This document shows positions 14,801-28,200 of a stretch of 64,000 bases of DNA, piece after piece (position 1 is the first letter of the stretch; every line of letters starts with the position of its first letter). The DNA is from Aphidius gifuensis (Eukaryota; Arthropoda; Insecta; Hymenoptera; Braconidae). Where the stretch lies: contig NC_057792.1 of the NCBI RefSeq assembly GCF_014905175.1, positions 19,970,963-20,034,962 of the forward strand. Direction: 5' to 3'. The position numbers and the translations under genes were made by a program. A model generated the notes under the pieces. It had not been told where the DNA came from and ran no database searches. It saw nothing but the letters and a program-made list of their open reading frames with translations.

Positions 14801-17800
14801 CCCTTTATCTTACTTTTCCGTAGACATGTTTGTTGTGAGCGTATAATAGCATAAGTATTTCAGATCACCGGAATATTATATATACAAAGTTTCCCTTCAT
14901 CACTCCAACTGCGTTATACTGCGAACACGGCCCCATTGTTAATTATCAATATTTCGTCTGCGTATAAGCCAGGAAAAGCATGTCGTACGTACAATACACT
15001 GGACGTTTTCTTCTCCCTTCAACTTACCCATTGCAGCTATACATTGTATACACCAAAATTTAACTGTCTCGCTCGCCTTTTACCCAAGCACTAGAAAGTA
15101 CCGGGGGAGTAGTTATTGAAATTGAAACATTTGACGTACAACAGGAAAACGTTGACGCCATTGCTTAACGTTTCCATGTTCAGCTCTATCTGCGTCCCCT
15201 GTACATGTCAGTATGATTTATCCACACATTAACTATCAAAAAATGAATTTTTTTTTTTTTTTACCATAGAATAGTCTACGAGGCCAAAAATTGATAATTA
15301 ATTTTTTTTATTTAGTTTCTAATGAGTATTATGGTAACGCCATTTTAATCATATATTCTGCATATCAGAATTGATCTACCGGAATTGACCTTACAATTAA
15401 ATTGTGATAATGAATAGTAGATTTATTTTTATTGAAATTTTTTCCGTTATGAGTAATTTGATCTATTTCATACATGTATTTTATTTAATTAATCTCTTCC
15501 TTTAAAGTAAATATGGAAAAATAAATTCTTGGCAAACGGTGGTTATAAATTAGGTGAAATTACATAAATATTTATTTTTGTGATGTAATTTTTTCTTCTC
15601 AGTTCGTAAACGATGAGGGAAAAGACAATCAATAATTTTTGAATCGATAAATGAAATTCGTTTCAATTTTTTTTTTTTAGCTTATGGATCAATGAGCCCA
15701 CATCCAGGTTATGGGATGACTGCCGTTCAATCGGAATATCCAGGAAACTCGTATACACCTTATTCTACCACTGGTTATAACTGTGGAGGTACATACCCAG
15801 GATCAGTAACTTCAGGATACCAAATACCAGCAGGATACAGTCCAGCTCCGTGTTATAGCATGCCACCGCCTCAGCACACTATCAGTGGTTTGGATAAGGC
15901 TTCAAGCAAAGACGATAGGTAAAAGCAAAAAATTATATTAAATTTGTAGAAAACATCAATAACTTGAACTTAAATAATAAACCCTTGACATTTTACCAGT
16001 TATTCATAATAACTGGTTATATCTATTTTCTGTATTATTTAAGTGAACGTATAGTAGCCACATTGCAGTCTAAGTTAGGTAAATAGTACCAAAGTGGTTC
16101 AGTAAAACATAGCGTATACGCTACTATAGTTCCGTGAACGGCAACAACAGTTTAAAATTTTACTCAAGCGAAATTTATATATTCAAAACAATTTATTTTT
16201 CATAATGATCTCAATCTACTTAATTTTACCAGAAAATATAGTCAATTCTAGTCAATTTTTTTCAGAAAATTTACAATAACCTTAAGTAATTTCTATGGCT
16301 TAGTACACAGAAAAAAATTCCGAGTGAATATTACTAAAGCACAGTAGTAAAATTTATTGATAACGATATTTCCATTGGACCTATTCCTATATATATAACT
16401 AATTTTTTAACTTGTTTTTTTAAGAAATAGCATTTGGACCAAAATTAATTTGAAAATCTCAAACTACGGTATACAGATTACGTACATACATTTAGAATCC
16501 TATTTGATTCGTTAATTTGTAGTATGTCAAGCTGTCCAAGAAATGAACGCTCCCAAATTCAAGCACACTCGCAGGAGCTTAAATGTCCAACTCCAGGGTG
16601 TGATGGGTCAGGGCATGTTACGGGAAATTACAGCTCACACCGTAGTCTTTCTGGCTGTCCAAGAGCGAATAAACCCAAGAGTAAACCTCGTGATGGTCAA
16701 GACTCAGAACCACTAAGGTAATATTTTAAATCATACTGCATATATTATAACCTTACATCATCATACAGTATACACGGAGAATTTACCTCTCAATTTTACA
16801 TGACAAAACCTTTAAATTTACGGGGCGATCCCTCTAATACAAGCCCGAACGACGATCACGTTAAATTTAGGAATGAGAACGTTAATTCTACGAAGCAGCA
16901 AAGTATAATTCACGGGAACGCAACGCGAAAAAATTAATATTTGTTTACGATCAAACCACTGTACTTCTCACAAGATTCCTCGTAAAAAAAACGTTGTATA
17001 CTGAGAAATTAAATTTTGACAACGTAGGTTTCACGGGACACTCATAGTGAAAATAAATATGTGTATCAAAAAAAAAAAAATTATAATATATTTTTTTTTT
17101 TTTTTAAATTACTATTTTTTTTAAATTAATTTTAAAAATTATAATATATTTTTTTTTTTTTTTTTAAATTATAATATATTTTTTTTTTTATATATAAGAA
17201 TTTTATATACCTGTATGTATGTATAAATATATTTTTTTTTTTTGTAACTAACTGTCTCGACTTCGATTCGAACCTACGTCTACCCAAACCTAGAGCTAGA
17301 AGCATGTATTGTTCACGGAAATGTCGTTTGGGCTTGTTTTTACGTTAGCCTTACGTAAAACTAACAGGAAAATTCTCTCCGTATACAACCATCGTTAAGA
17401 ATATATATATAGTCATATAGATCTATGTTTGAGATGTGTTAAGCTCAAGATGATTTGCTTTTTTTTTTTTAATCGAGTTGAATCCGTTAGTACTACAAAT
17501 ATATCGAGTAAAATTGCCGTTGACTTTTCCAGATGTCCTATTCCTGGTTGTGATGGATCAGGTCATGCAACTGGAAAGTTCTTGTCCCATAGAAGGTAAA
17601 AAAAAAAAACTCCAAGTGAAAGTATAGATTGACTTATGACGTTTTCAATAGAATTTATAATAATCTTGCTTATCATGGTAAATTGTGGGGTGTTTTTAAA
17701 TGAATAATTTTTTTAAACGTTAATCAAGATTTATTTTATAGTGCATCAGGATGTCCGATTGCAAACCGCAACAAGCTGAGAGTTTTGGAGTCTGGTGGCA

Positions 17801-20418
17801 CTGTTGAACAGCATAAAGCTGCTGTTGCTGCTGCAACCGCACTAAAATTCGAAGGTGTTAACTGTCCAACACCAGGGTGTGATGGTATTGGTCATATAAA
17901 CGGTTCATTTTCAACTCACAGATCATTGTCAGGATGTCCGATGGCTGGTAACACCTTGAGAAAGCCCAAGTTCGAAGACATGACAAACATGTACAGCAAA
18001 GGAATCACCGGTGAGGAATAGAATTGGGCTGATAGTTTTTTAGTCATGGCAAAAAAAGTAAAAAAAATAGAGGAGAAATTTATAAAAATGAAGAGAGTAT
18101 AGTGGACATGTTCTTTAAAGCTGATAAAAAAAAAAAGGAAAAAATTGATCATGTCATATACCGTCGTTGGTTCGCATGAAAAAAGAAAAAATGAAAACAA
18201 ATATCAAAATGATTTATTCATTTTAACGGATTCTTTATTTTTCATTTTTCTCGAGTCTTGGCCACTATCATTACCAATGTTCTCTCCTCTGTGCTATCCG
18301 TGCAATGATGTGCTGTCATACCAATGGAAATTTACGCTTTTCATACTGTTTTCTTTTTTTTTTTTAAATAAGAAAAAAAAAATCCTTATTAGAATGTTTA
18401 ATTTTTTTTTTACGCGGAATGAATTTTTATAGTTTTTCATCTCGTTTTTTTTTAACGATTTTCTAGGGCTCTGCAGACGGTAAACTGTTTTCTAAATCTG
18501 AAACAATTAGATAAAAAAATGAATAGAAAACTAATAAGCATATGGTGATGCAAAATTAATATAATTCTGATTTATTCTTTGGATGACAATTTAGCTTCTC
18601 CTTTCCTGTCATTGAGCATTGAGGAGAACATTTACTTTTGAAGGTAAGGGACTGAAGTACTCTCGCCATTTGTTTCTGTGTGTTTTCTTTTTTTTCCGGT
18701 GTTTTAAATATGAAAAAAAATATTGAAATTTATTATCCACTTCGAGTATTTCATATTTCTACCAAAAAAAAAAAAAAATTCCGAGTGTTGGCATAACTTT
18801 ATTATATGAAACACATTTGTTATATGATACTGAATTTCAGTTTAAAAAAAAGTCATTTAAATGTATTTGCGACAAGTTGAAGCCAACACCCGGAATCAAA
18901 TCAAGTTTTCGTAACTACCTATTTTGGTATGATGGCACCTCACTAATCCTTAAATTATTAAAGAATAAAAATAAAAGTGAATCACACAATCCTTTATCCC
19001 AATACTTTAGAAATTTAGAAAAAAACAACCAATCACTATGTGAATTTAGTTTGGAAACACTTGAAACAAGCTTAATCACTTTTTTTCATAACTATATCTG
19101 TTTGTATATTATAATTCCAATTACTGAACTTAAGTGCACGTAAAGAATATAGATTTTACATTACACTTAATAATAGAGCGAAATTTTAATCACCAGCTCT
19201 TTTTCTTTTGCTATTTATAGCTTTTTCTGTTTTTTTTTTACATTCACAAAAACTCTATTGTATGTGTTTTTTATCACTTGCTCGATCCTTAACTTTCGTG
19301 TTGAACAATACATTTACCCAAGCTCGCACTTTTCACATTTTTGTGAAAATGATCTATGGAAAAATTTTAATTAAAATGACAAAATTGATACATGCAATAA
19401 ATCGAAACAAATAGTTAGATGATCAAAACAGTTTATTTTTATGAATAAGCATTACATAAAAAAATTAAAAAGAAATTTAAAAAAATAAAGGGATTTTGTT
19501 AAAAATGGGGGATTGTATACTACAGGAATGGACACTGGTGGTCCGGCTCAGGGTGGTCCGTTGGGTGCGGGTCATAGAAGTCCAAGCTGTAGTGGACCTC
19601 CTGGTGATCAGGGTGAGGACCTCTACACACTTGAAGCCGAAATTAATGAATTACAAAGAGAAAATGCCCGTGTTGAATCACAGGTTATGCGTCTGCGTTC
19701 TGAGGTCAGCGCCATGGAGAATCATCTTAAGCAAGGAGACAAGGTGAGATATTTATATTCCACAGTCGGTAATAAACATACCTTTGGATTCAACTATTAG
19801 TAAACCATAGTAACATCTTGAAAACGGATCGTTATAGAGAATTGGACTTAATAAATTAACGTTAATTTAATGTTAAAACAGTAATGTTGAACGTTCCTGT
19901 TACGGAAAAAAAACGCGGTCAGGCTAGCATAGGTAACTTAGTTTTGTATGCTTGTTTATATCAAGGTACACATATATTATATAAGAAAGATAAAGAAAAA
20001 CATTATTAGGATATCTGACTAAAAAATTATCTTAGAAGGAAACTATAATAAGATTGACGAGTAGGATTTTAATTCATTATTATTTTTGTGATTGTTGATG
20101 TTTTCAAAATGACTTACTTTATTGGATTCAATTTCATTTCAGGAAACAGCTTCAATAACTCAACGAAACAATCATTTGACTGATTATTATCAGTCACTAC
20201 GGGATAACATGATAACGTTTCTTGAACACGTAAGAATACCGAGTGCACCTGGTGGTCCACCGGAGAAAATGGGAAACGAAAACTTTGACAGTTATTTAAC
20301 AAAACTCCAAACGCTTTGTGGCCCAGATGGCTACTGTGCTGATGAAGCAAATCGTCCGACATATGAGACTGTCAAAACCGCACTTCAAGATTTTACAGTT
20401 TTGCCAACGCCTATCTGA
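5810..20418 (+). CDS. MYT1: MYT1/ST18-family C2HC zinc-finger transcription factor
   Basis: Twelve coding exons: 5810-7610, 10671-10743, 11389-11429, 12459-12617, 12758-13729, 13886-14428, 15681-15918, 16523-16717, 17533-17595, 17742-18010, 19526-19743, 20143-20418. All junctions are GT-AG and phase-consistent, giving about 1615 aa. Five C2HC fingers of the type CPTPGCxGxGH...HRSLSGCP start near residues 605, 649, 1297, 1342 and 1403. The ILAMHETILKCPTPGC linker and a TLDLSVNRLH motif match vertebrate MYT1/MYT1L. The C-terminus is the family coiled coil (about 1485-1560) followed by NFDSYLTKLQTLC. The long first exon is Ser/Thr-rich with a basic start (MAHLKKRKLE), likely nuclear-localising. 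The family binds AAGTT-type DNA and represses non-neuronal programmes. An AATAAA lies at 20464. Finger 1 of vertebrate MYT1 is absent, and the gene shares only a name with the Wee-like kinase Myt1. The exact N-terminus is uncertain. Confidence 0.93.
7611..10670. other. intron 1 of the MYT1-family gene
   Basis: A long AT-rich intron with no coding exon visible. It carries a 1.13-kb TIR element (8677-9807), described separately. The rest is low-complexity A/T sequence. Confidence 0.8.
8677..9807. mobile_element. 1.13-kb non-autonomous DNA transposon with 24-bp TIRs
   Basis: The left terminus TCACGGGCCAGGTTTCGGGA (8677 onward) is repeated as its reverse complement ending at 9807. The 24-bp ends match at 23 positions. 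Internal copies of CGTCCCGTAACTCG-like sequence (about 9530-9600) repeat parts of the terminus. No transposase ORF is present. It sits in intron 1 of the MYT1-family gene. I could not define a clean target-site duplication. Confidence 0.85.
16768..17386. mobile_element. TIR element in an intron of the MYT1-family gene
   Basis: It starts GTATACACGGAGAATTTACC and ends with the near-complement AATTCTCTCCGTATAC. A second matched block lies inward: ACAAGCCCGAACGACG on the left against its complement near 17315-17340 on the right. The arms are therefore about 100 bp. The centre is poly-T/AT-rich with three copies of an AAATTATAATATATTTTT unit. The right arm contains a tRNA-like B-box (17264-17274, minus). 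There is no coding capacity. Confidence 0.75.
17264..17305 (-). repeat. tRNA-like relic (B-box) inside a TIR element
   Basis: The reverse strand reads GGTTCGAATCG, a Pol III B-box, preceded by a degenerate CTAGCTCTAGGTTTGGGTAG that may be an A-box remnant. It does not fold into a full tRNA. It resembles the relic at 49027-49075. Confidence 0.45.
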
Positions 20419-20436
20419 GACCAGTAGTGACGTGGC

Positions 20437-20469
<33 letters not shown>

Positions 20470-23400
20470 GCTCAGTCTATCAATCAATTGAAAATTCAAA
20501 AAGATACTAAGTTGCGACGGATAATTCGTCTCTATTGTAAATAATATAGTAGGATAGTTCTAATAACTGCAATTTGTAAATATATTAGAATAGTACTTGT
20601 CAAGATATTTCGCGAGAAAAAAATCCATGTACAGAAAATTCTATGTTTAATGGCACCCTTTATATCATTGTTTCTAATATTAGATAGTTTGTTTACATAA
20701 AAAATTCGAAATCTTAAAATGAATTTTTTTTCGAATATATGGCAAAAAAAAAATTGAATGTAAGAATTTTATATATTATCTATGATTTTTCACTGTTCAT
20801 TTGAATTGAGTCAGTGAAGTTGCTGCATTTATTTAACAATCTTACTGTAAATTCAATTTATCTATTAATAAACAAGGTCCAACACATTGGATATCGGTAT
20901 GACTTGTTTTCAACAATTACAAATTTTTTTCGAAACTGTACATATATATTTCCATATAAACAGAAATAGCTGTTTAGTATAAGGCATTTATTAGAACAAT
21001 TTGAAAAGATGAGAAAATTAATAAAGTAGGTTTTTAAGTAACACTCCACAAAAGATGAATAAATAAAACCGACGATATAATATTAATATATCTTAATTAA
21101 TGCACTATTAATTCATCATAGTGCAATCGTGGTATTCAAAATTATGTATATTGTTAACAGAAGTAAAATCATCGTGCAATACAACTATTGAAACATTGTG
21201 ATTCGTAAATCAATAATAAACTTGATGACATAACAATTGATTCTTGATTATACTTGTTCTTTTAAATATTTTGTTCATTGACATAGAAATTACGTCGAAT
21301 ATAATTGGTGCATATTATTGATTGAAAAATTTTTATTCTCATATTTTTATTGTTACTGAAGTATATGATGTTGTCTTATTTGTTTTATTTTTAAGATTTT
21401 GATAGATCCATTAGTTGAATTATTCTAAACGAAAAATATTTTAAATTGTGTGAGTCTGGTAACAGAAACAATATAGAAACGAGAGTTTCATATTTGTACT
21501 AATGTGAAAAAATTATATAACCATGTAATAAAATTTACTTTTTCTCAAAGCCATGATGGACTTCGTGATAAAGATTATCATGATCATTCATCTGAGTGAA
21601 TAATCCTGAAATCATGTGATATAAATTTTTTTCATCATGTATTGAGGATTGTTTACTTAAATAAAAAATCATGATGAAGTATATCATGTCTTCGTGATGC
21701 AATGTACTGATTTACATAAAAATTACATTACTTTTTCGAAAAAATAAACCGTTATTTTTGATAGCAATACGCAAGGTGTGGAGGAAGCGTATTAACTTTC
21801 TAAAGTTAAAATTTGAGAAATGATAAAAAAAATTCCTATTAACACCAAAAATCAACTTATTCATTTTATTCAAAGGAGAAACTGAATATCGAAAAAAATT
21901 TGATAAACAAATCTGGTTAATGCCATACTACTGTCTACTTGTATCTCGTTCACTATATGCTAATGAATAAAAACCAAAGAAAAAAGGTGCAATAACTAAA
22001 ATTAACGTGACATTTACTCAAAAAATTTGACGTTAAAATCAAAAATAAAAATGTAAATAACTTGATCGGGAATGAATGATTGGGCTCTAAATTAATACTT
22101 AAGCACCTCGTAGTGAGAGTAATTGTTAATTAAAATTATCTATAGTTAAATAGTGATTTTAAATAATTATGTTGCTATTACAAATGATTCATCAGTTGAT
22201 TTTAAGATGTCAATTTTTTATTTGTTTAGAGAATTTTTGTTTTTATCATTGAAGTATTTTAAAAAATTACATGAAACTATTTTAACATACATAACTTCAT
22301 TATCATTACCACAAAAAAAAAGTATCGATTGATTGCCAAGTACTATTCCTACTAGTTATGTATGTCTTATGTATGTCGTTTTATTAATTGTTGCAATTTA
22401 TAATGAAAAAAAAAATTATTAATTTTATGAATATTTATAAATTTAAGTAAGTATAAATGTTACTATAAATTAATAAAAGGTATTTATCGATGAAAAATCA
22501 TGCAAAAACCACCACTCAACTCGGATTGTTCTATTTTTTTTTACTTTTCAACATAAAAAAGTATGGAAATCTCGTACTGAGATCTCTATAAAAAATAAAC
22601 ATCATGTACAAACCAATATTCCAGCCAGAATTTAAAAAATTACATATTCAGAATGAACCAACAGCAGCACTGCAGCAGCTGCACCAAGCTGCACATCTAG
22701 TATAACATCTGGCTTCCGATACATCTCCTCTGTTGCGTGTGTGTGTGTTTTGTATTCTGAAAAAGTCTATATACGTTGTAATTGTCTCTCCCGATAGTTT
22801 AAAGAGGTTGAACCGGATGAGCGTTTTTTGAAATCAAACATACATCATTTTTCTTTACTTTTATTAGTTGTAGAATATATATAAACCACTATAGTTATAT
22901 AAATAGTCGATGTTAATGCAATTAAAATTTTATAAAAAATGAATTTTAACGAAAAATACTTATTGACCTCCTAAAAATTGCAGTTGAGATTGAAAAAATT
23001 AACATTTTCGATATTAGCAGTTCTAGTTTTCACCAATGTTTGAATATAAGGCTTCTACTTTAGACCATGCCCCTATAAAAGTACTGTAGTTATACCTTGA
23101 CTCTATTTATTATGAATATACTAATATGTAGTTATTTATAGTTACATGTGAATGTATAAAATAATATACATAATAATGTGCAGTGGCTACTCGTATATAT
23201 TTTCGTACATATGTACGTATTTATATTGACGCTAATATTCAGAATTTGATACCAGACTTGAATCAGAGTTTGATTTTTTTTTAAGTCGACTTCTAAATTT
23301 GGTCAGGTTCATTTAACTTATCCAACTTAGACACTTTCAGAAAATTTTTAAAGATTTTTAAATATACTATTAATATGGTCTTTTATAAAAAATCTTGTTG

Positions 23401-25015
23401 CATAATTTAGTAGACCTAAAATGTACTGACTGGCAACTGTAAATTTTACTGAAGTTTATAGTGATATTTATAGAAAAATGTTGTACTTTGTCTAGATTCA
23501 TGGAATATTATTTTTTTTTTAATTCATTTAAAATAGTTTAATTTGATAGTTTCCAATTAAATCAAAATATAAACAATAAAAAAAAGGAAAAAAATAATTA
23601 TATATGTATAGTTCAACATGAAAATAATAATAGCATTGGTTTAAAATAAAAAAGAAAATTCTAAGCAACAAAGAAATTTTTTTTTTTTACACTTTTTCGA
23701 ATTGTTAGCAACGCAGTTTTTACTATTTTATTTGTAATTTTTTCTTCTACGTTTGTAATTCTTAGTTAAAATTTTTCGCAGCGTACACTGTACAACAGAA
23801 TGATGTTCGAACGAATTAACTTTTTTAAATTTAAAATATTTTCAATCAAAATGCATGAACTTTATCATGATTATTAATTTTAATAATTTTCCTGTTGCCG
23901 AGTTCCAAGTTCGAAAAAATAAGTTTAAAAATGATAACATGCTTAGCTGTTTCGTTCTGACACAAAAAAATATGTAACGCCAAACCACTTGGTTGAGAAA
24001 AAACGAGGATCTACAGGAAAACCAATTGAAAGGCAAAGCTTAAAAGGGGCTGCAGCTGGTGTGACAGCTGCAACTTTTTTGAATCTTTTTAATACTATTC
24101 TGTTTTGAATGTCTCTGATTCCTTTTTCTTCGGAATAAAATCTTTCTAGATCAAATTTGAAGACAGGTGATTGAAACATTTGCCAGGCATATATTGCCAG
24201 GTGTGTCGAGAACAAATTTTTCTCAAGACTACAGTGATTTTTATAGAAAAATGTGATACTTTTTACTCTATTCACGGAACCTTATTTTAAATTTATTGAA
24301 ATAGCATAATTAAAACAAACCTTTATAGACCAATATAAAAGTGGATTGTTGGAATTTTTTTATTTAAATTCGGGATAAGCATTATTAATCATTTTATTGA
24401 TTAACAGAATGCTGATTGTTTAAAAAATATTTTAATCAAACATTAGTTTGATTCAGTAGAATTGATGATTGTCAATCATCAACTCCTTTATAAAAAGCTA
24501 CGCATAGGATGACTATGGTCTATGTCAAATTTATGTTTTGTTTTTATTTCACTTATACTGTTTAAACTAATACTAATTTAAATTCGTAATTCGTCTACTT
24601 CTAATTAGCCGTGAACACCGTAATGAATAATAAAAATAAGTTAATAATAAATAATAACGCGCGGTTAAATTGAAATTTCGTCCGAAATCGTCCTAGCGAT
24701 TGAATTGTAAGTCAGAAAGTAAAGAAATTATTTATTAGATTGAAAACTCATTAACTATTTTATAACTTTTTTATTATTCAACAAAAGTGAGAACTATTAA
24801 TGAGAGGGAGTGGGGCAAGAATACAATTCTCAAGAGTTTATGTTTTTTTTTAAAAAAATTCTTTCAAGAAGTTTACTTTCAGCCACAAAAATGTCCTCAT
24901 CGTTGATATATCTGCTTTAAACCCACTTTAACCTTCGTTCTCTATTCTACACTCCCCCATATGAACGCCATTTGGCATTTACTATATTTTTATTTTCTAT
25001 ACACGGATACACCAG
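20419..25015. other. intergenic region between the MYT1-family gene and TRAF4-like
   Basis: 4.6 kb of AT-rich DNA without a supported gene. It begins with the 3' UTR of the MYT1-family gene, which contains an (AAT)n tract at 20437-20468. A small GC-rich CAG/CTG-rich patch lies at about 22660-22740 and a short GT run near 22738. A roughly 50-bp sequence is duplicated at 23460 and 24233. ORFs here have no recognisable similarity. Confidence 0.6.
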
Positions 25016-25021
25016 TCAGTC
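25016..25021 (+). promoter_or_regulatory. candidate initiator of the TRAF4-like gene
   Basis: TCAGTC matches the arthropod initiator, and a GGTCA downstream-element-like motif lies about 25 nt further on. It is about 270 nt upstream of the start codon. It is a motif match only. Confidence 0.3.
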
Positions 25022-25286
25022 GACAAGCGTTGGTGGCGTTGGGTCATCTTGAAAAGCCTTTAGTACAGTTTTAGCTATAGGATACTTGTTTTTTTTTTCT
25101 TTAACTCATAACAATATCTACACGTTTATAACGATATATATATGAGCGGATACACGCGTTAACGGAGCGTAAAGCCGCTTTTTGAAAATTGCAGTTTTGT
25201 GAATTAGCTTATGTTTTTAATCGTCTGTAAAAAGTGCAAAAGTATATAAGCAATTATTTTAATTATTTTGCCAAAATATTAAAAAA

Positions 25287-28200
25287 ATGGTACGTGGTCT
25301 CTCTCAATGGACAAAAACTCTGAGCTTTCCTGCCAGAATTTCGCCTCAAAAATCAAGTAAAGACACAAAGTTTTATGTCAATACCTCAAATACAAGCCTA
25401 GCCAACGATAAGATTGATAGAACTCCAATTATTATTGATGAGGTTTGTTATTACAATAATTCTATAAATTAAAATACAACTAAATTTTTTTTTTTAATTT
25501 CAATTAAGCATTTATATAACTGTAGTAGTAGCGAGTTGACAGTACGTTTAGTTAGTCAATCTATAGTCATTTCTTTATGATTATCTTGTGTCATCTTGTC
25601 ATAATAATCAAAAGATCCGATGTGATCTCATGACATGTTTGAGTTCTAAAATATCGGTAGCAATTCTACAATTCAAGTTCAATCAGTGATAAGCAAGATC
25701 CTATGCACAATATGTGTATATTACCCGAGATGAAATTTTTCTGTCTCTATAGAATGTCTTTTTGGTCTTTAAGAAAAAATGAGAAAAAAAAATCTTAAAT
25801 TAAACAAAATTTTTTTATATCATTCTGATAGCAGGTGCGTTCTTTCACTTGCGAGAGCCTGCGGGTATCCCCACCTCTAATAATCCCTCTCTACTTTTTT
25901 TTCCTTTCTTCTTCTGACTTGCGTGAAATGGGAAGCGCAAAAACGAAATATACGAATAAAGTTTCTGTTGTCACTGTTGTTATTTAGTTATTTGATAAAA
26001 TACGTGTAATTTATTTATTAAATAAATAAAATTACCAAAAACAAGCAGCAGCTAAGGAATTAATGTAGCCAAAAAAATTATGTGGTTAGCAACATTAATT
26101 CCTTAGCTTCATTTTTTTTTTAGCTACTGCTTAGTCTTGGTAATTTTATTTAGTTAATAAAACTTTCAAAAAATTTCGTTGTAAAATTAATTTCCGGAGA
26201 GAGGGGGTTAATATTTTAAAACTTAATTTATAAATTTTTATAACAATTTTATAAAAAACTTTAAAATAAATAAAATAAATTTGAAATTTTTTTAATTGAA
26301 TATAAATTATAATTTTTATAAAATTTCTTGTAAAATTTTTATATAAATTTGGTAATTATTTGGTCTATTTTTATAAAATGATTTTATAAAATTTTTTCAA
26401 TATATAATATCTTCGCGTGAGTGACAGGGTGAACTAAAGAAATAGGACTGTAACTAAATTTCTAATTCAGATATGCTCTGTATATTTATGTGCTGAACGG
26501 ATTTCTAGTTTTTAATTTAATAATTTACAGTAATAATTTTGGCAAATATAATGACAATGATGATTGTTTTGTATTCGTTTTCTAGACTTTACACAATCCA
26601 GAAGCGGAAAAAGCATTAATGGGGTCTATTGTTTACTGCATACATCACAAAGACGGATGTAAATGGTCTGATGAGTTGAGAAGACTAAAGGTAAATATAC
26701 TATTTTGCAGATGAGAAAGGGAGCCTTATCATATGCAAAATTCTGTCCAGATGTCCTTTTAATATAAAATGTCTATATAGTATTGCTTTTTGTTGCGGAT
26801 TTCTCTCCGTATAGGATTTTAATAGATAGTCAATTTTCAGTAATCAAATTTCTCATTACCAGCGGTCGTTAGAATTTTTTTGTAAAAAAAAAAATGTCAT
26901 ATGATCAAAAAATCTTTACAAAAAGATGTGATATTTTAAAAAAAAAAAAAAAACAGAAACTCAGATAAAATAACGAAGCCCTGTGGTCTAGTGATCAAAG
27001 CGTTTGCCCGGCAAACAAAAGACCCGGGTTCGATTCCAGACGGGGGAATTTCGTTATTTTTTCATGTGATCAGATACCTCGGTGTTTTCGTTTTTAATTG
27101 TGTCAATAGCTATTTCCTCGACGTTCTTAGTTGAAATTTTCGTTTTCAATTAATATCAGGTCATTTCGTAACCAGCCAATCGTTTTGATTCTTAAAAATA
27201 ATACAATGCTCTGGGTTTTTTTGTTCAATTTCTAGGCTCACTTAAACACATGCAAGCATGATGCAGTATCTTGTAATAACAGATGTGGTGCTATGATACC
27301 TCGATTATTAATGGAGGATCACTTAAAATACACTTGTGCTCAACGACGTACCCGATGTGACTTCTGTACCAAAGATTTTACTGGACAAACATTAGAGGTA
27401 TTCAATTGATATTTTATTATCATTACATGTTTATAAATCAATGCAATGTAAAAATGTTTATATTTCAACAATATTCAACAGAAACATGAAGGTTTATGTG
27501 GATATGAGCCACTCTATTGTGAAAATAAATGTGGAATGAAAATTCAGCGGCGGAATGTAGAACAGCACAAACTAAGTGAATGTGGAAAGAGACTTGTTGC
27601 TTGCAGATATTGTTTTAAAGAATTCGTATTTGATACCCTAGAAGTTCATCATACAAAATGTGGTCATTTCCCTGTTGCTTGTCCACACAGATGTGAAACA
27701 GAATTTTTACCACGAGAAGATTTAGAAATTCATCTCAAAGATCATTGCACAACTCATCTACTTTCATGTAGTTTCAAAGATGCTGGATGTAGATTTAAGG
27801 TACTTTACTAGTGGACAATAAAACAGGAAAATTTTCATTGAACTATAAATAATTTAATTTTATACACAAAATTTACACACATGGAAATATATTTTTATAT
27901 ATAATTATAGGGAAATCGTTTGACGTTAGACAGGCATATGGAAGAATCTACTAAGATGCATTTAAGTTTAATGTGTAGTGTTGTAACGAAACAGCATCAT
28001 CAGATAACAAGCCTAAAATCAGTCATGAATAAACTTTCTATAAATTATACGGGTACACTTATATGGAAAGTGAGTGATTATGGTGCCAAGATGACTGAAG
28101 CAAAAACCAAAGAGGGAATGGAGCTAATTAGTCCGCCTTTTTACACAAATCAATATGGTTACAAATTACAGGTAAAATGTTATAGAAATTCTACTTTTGA

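Noticed and set aside
18817..19143. 108-codon ORF with a CDKLKPTPG motif near a zinc-finger exon
   Set aside because: Superficially recalls PTPG of the MYT1 fingers but lacks the Cys/His spacing. The exons on both sides splice in phase without it.
23943..24275. 110-codon ORF on the minus strand (MNRVKSITFFYKN...)
   Set aside because: No recognisable domain, start and flanks have no coding support, and it overlaps a repeated sequence. Treated as chance or element-derived.
26978..27050. Functional tRNA gene
   Set aside because: A- and B-boxes are present, but T-stem mismatches, a missing U33 and a poor acceptor pairing argue for a relic.
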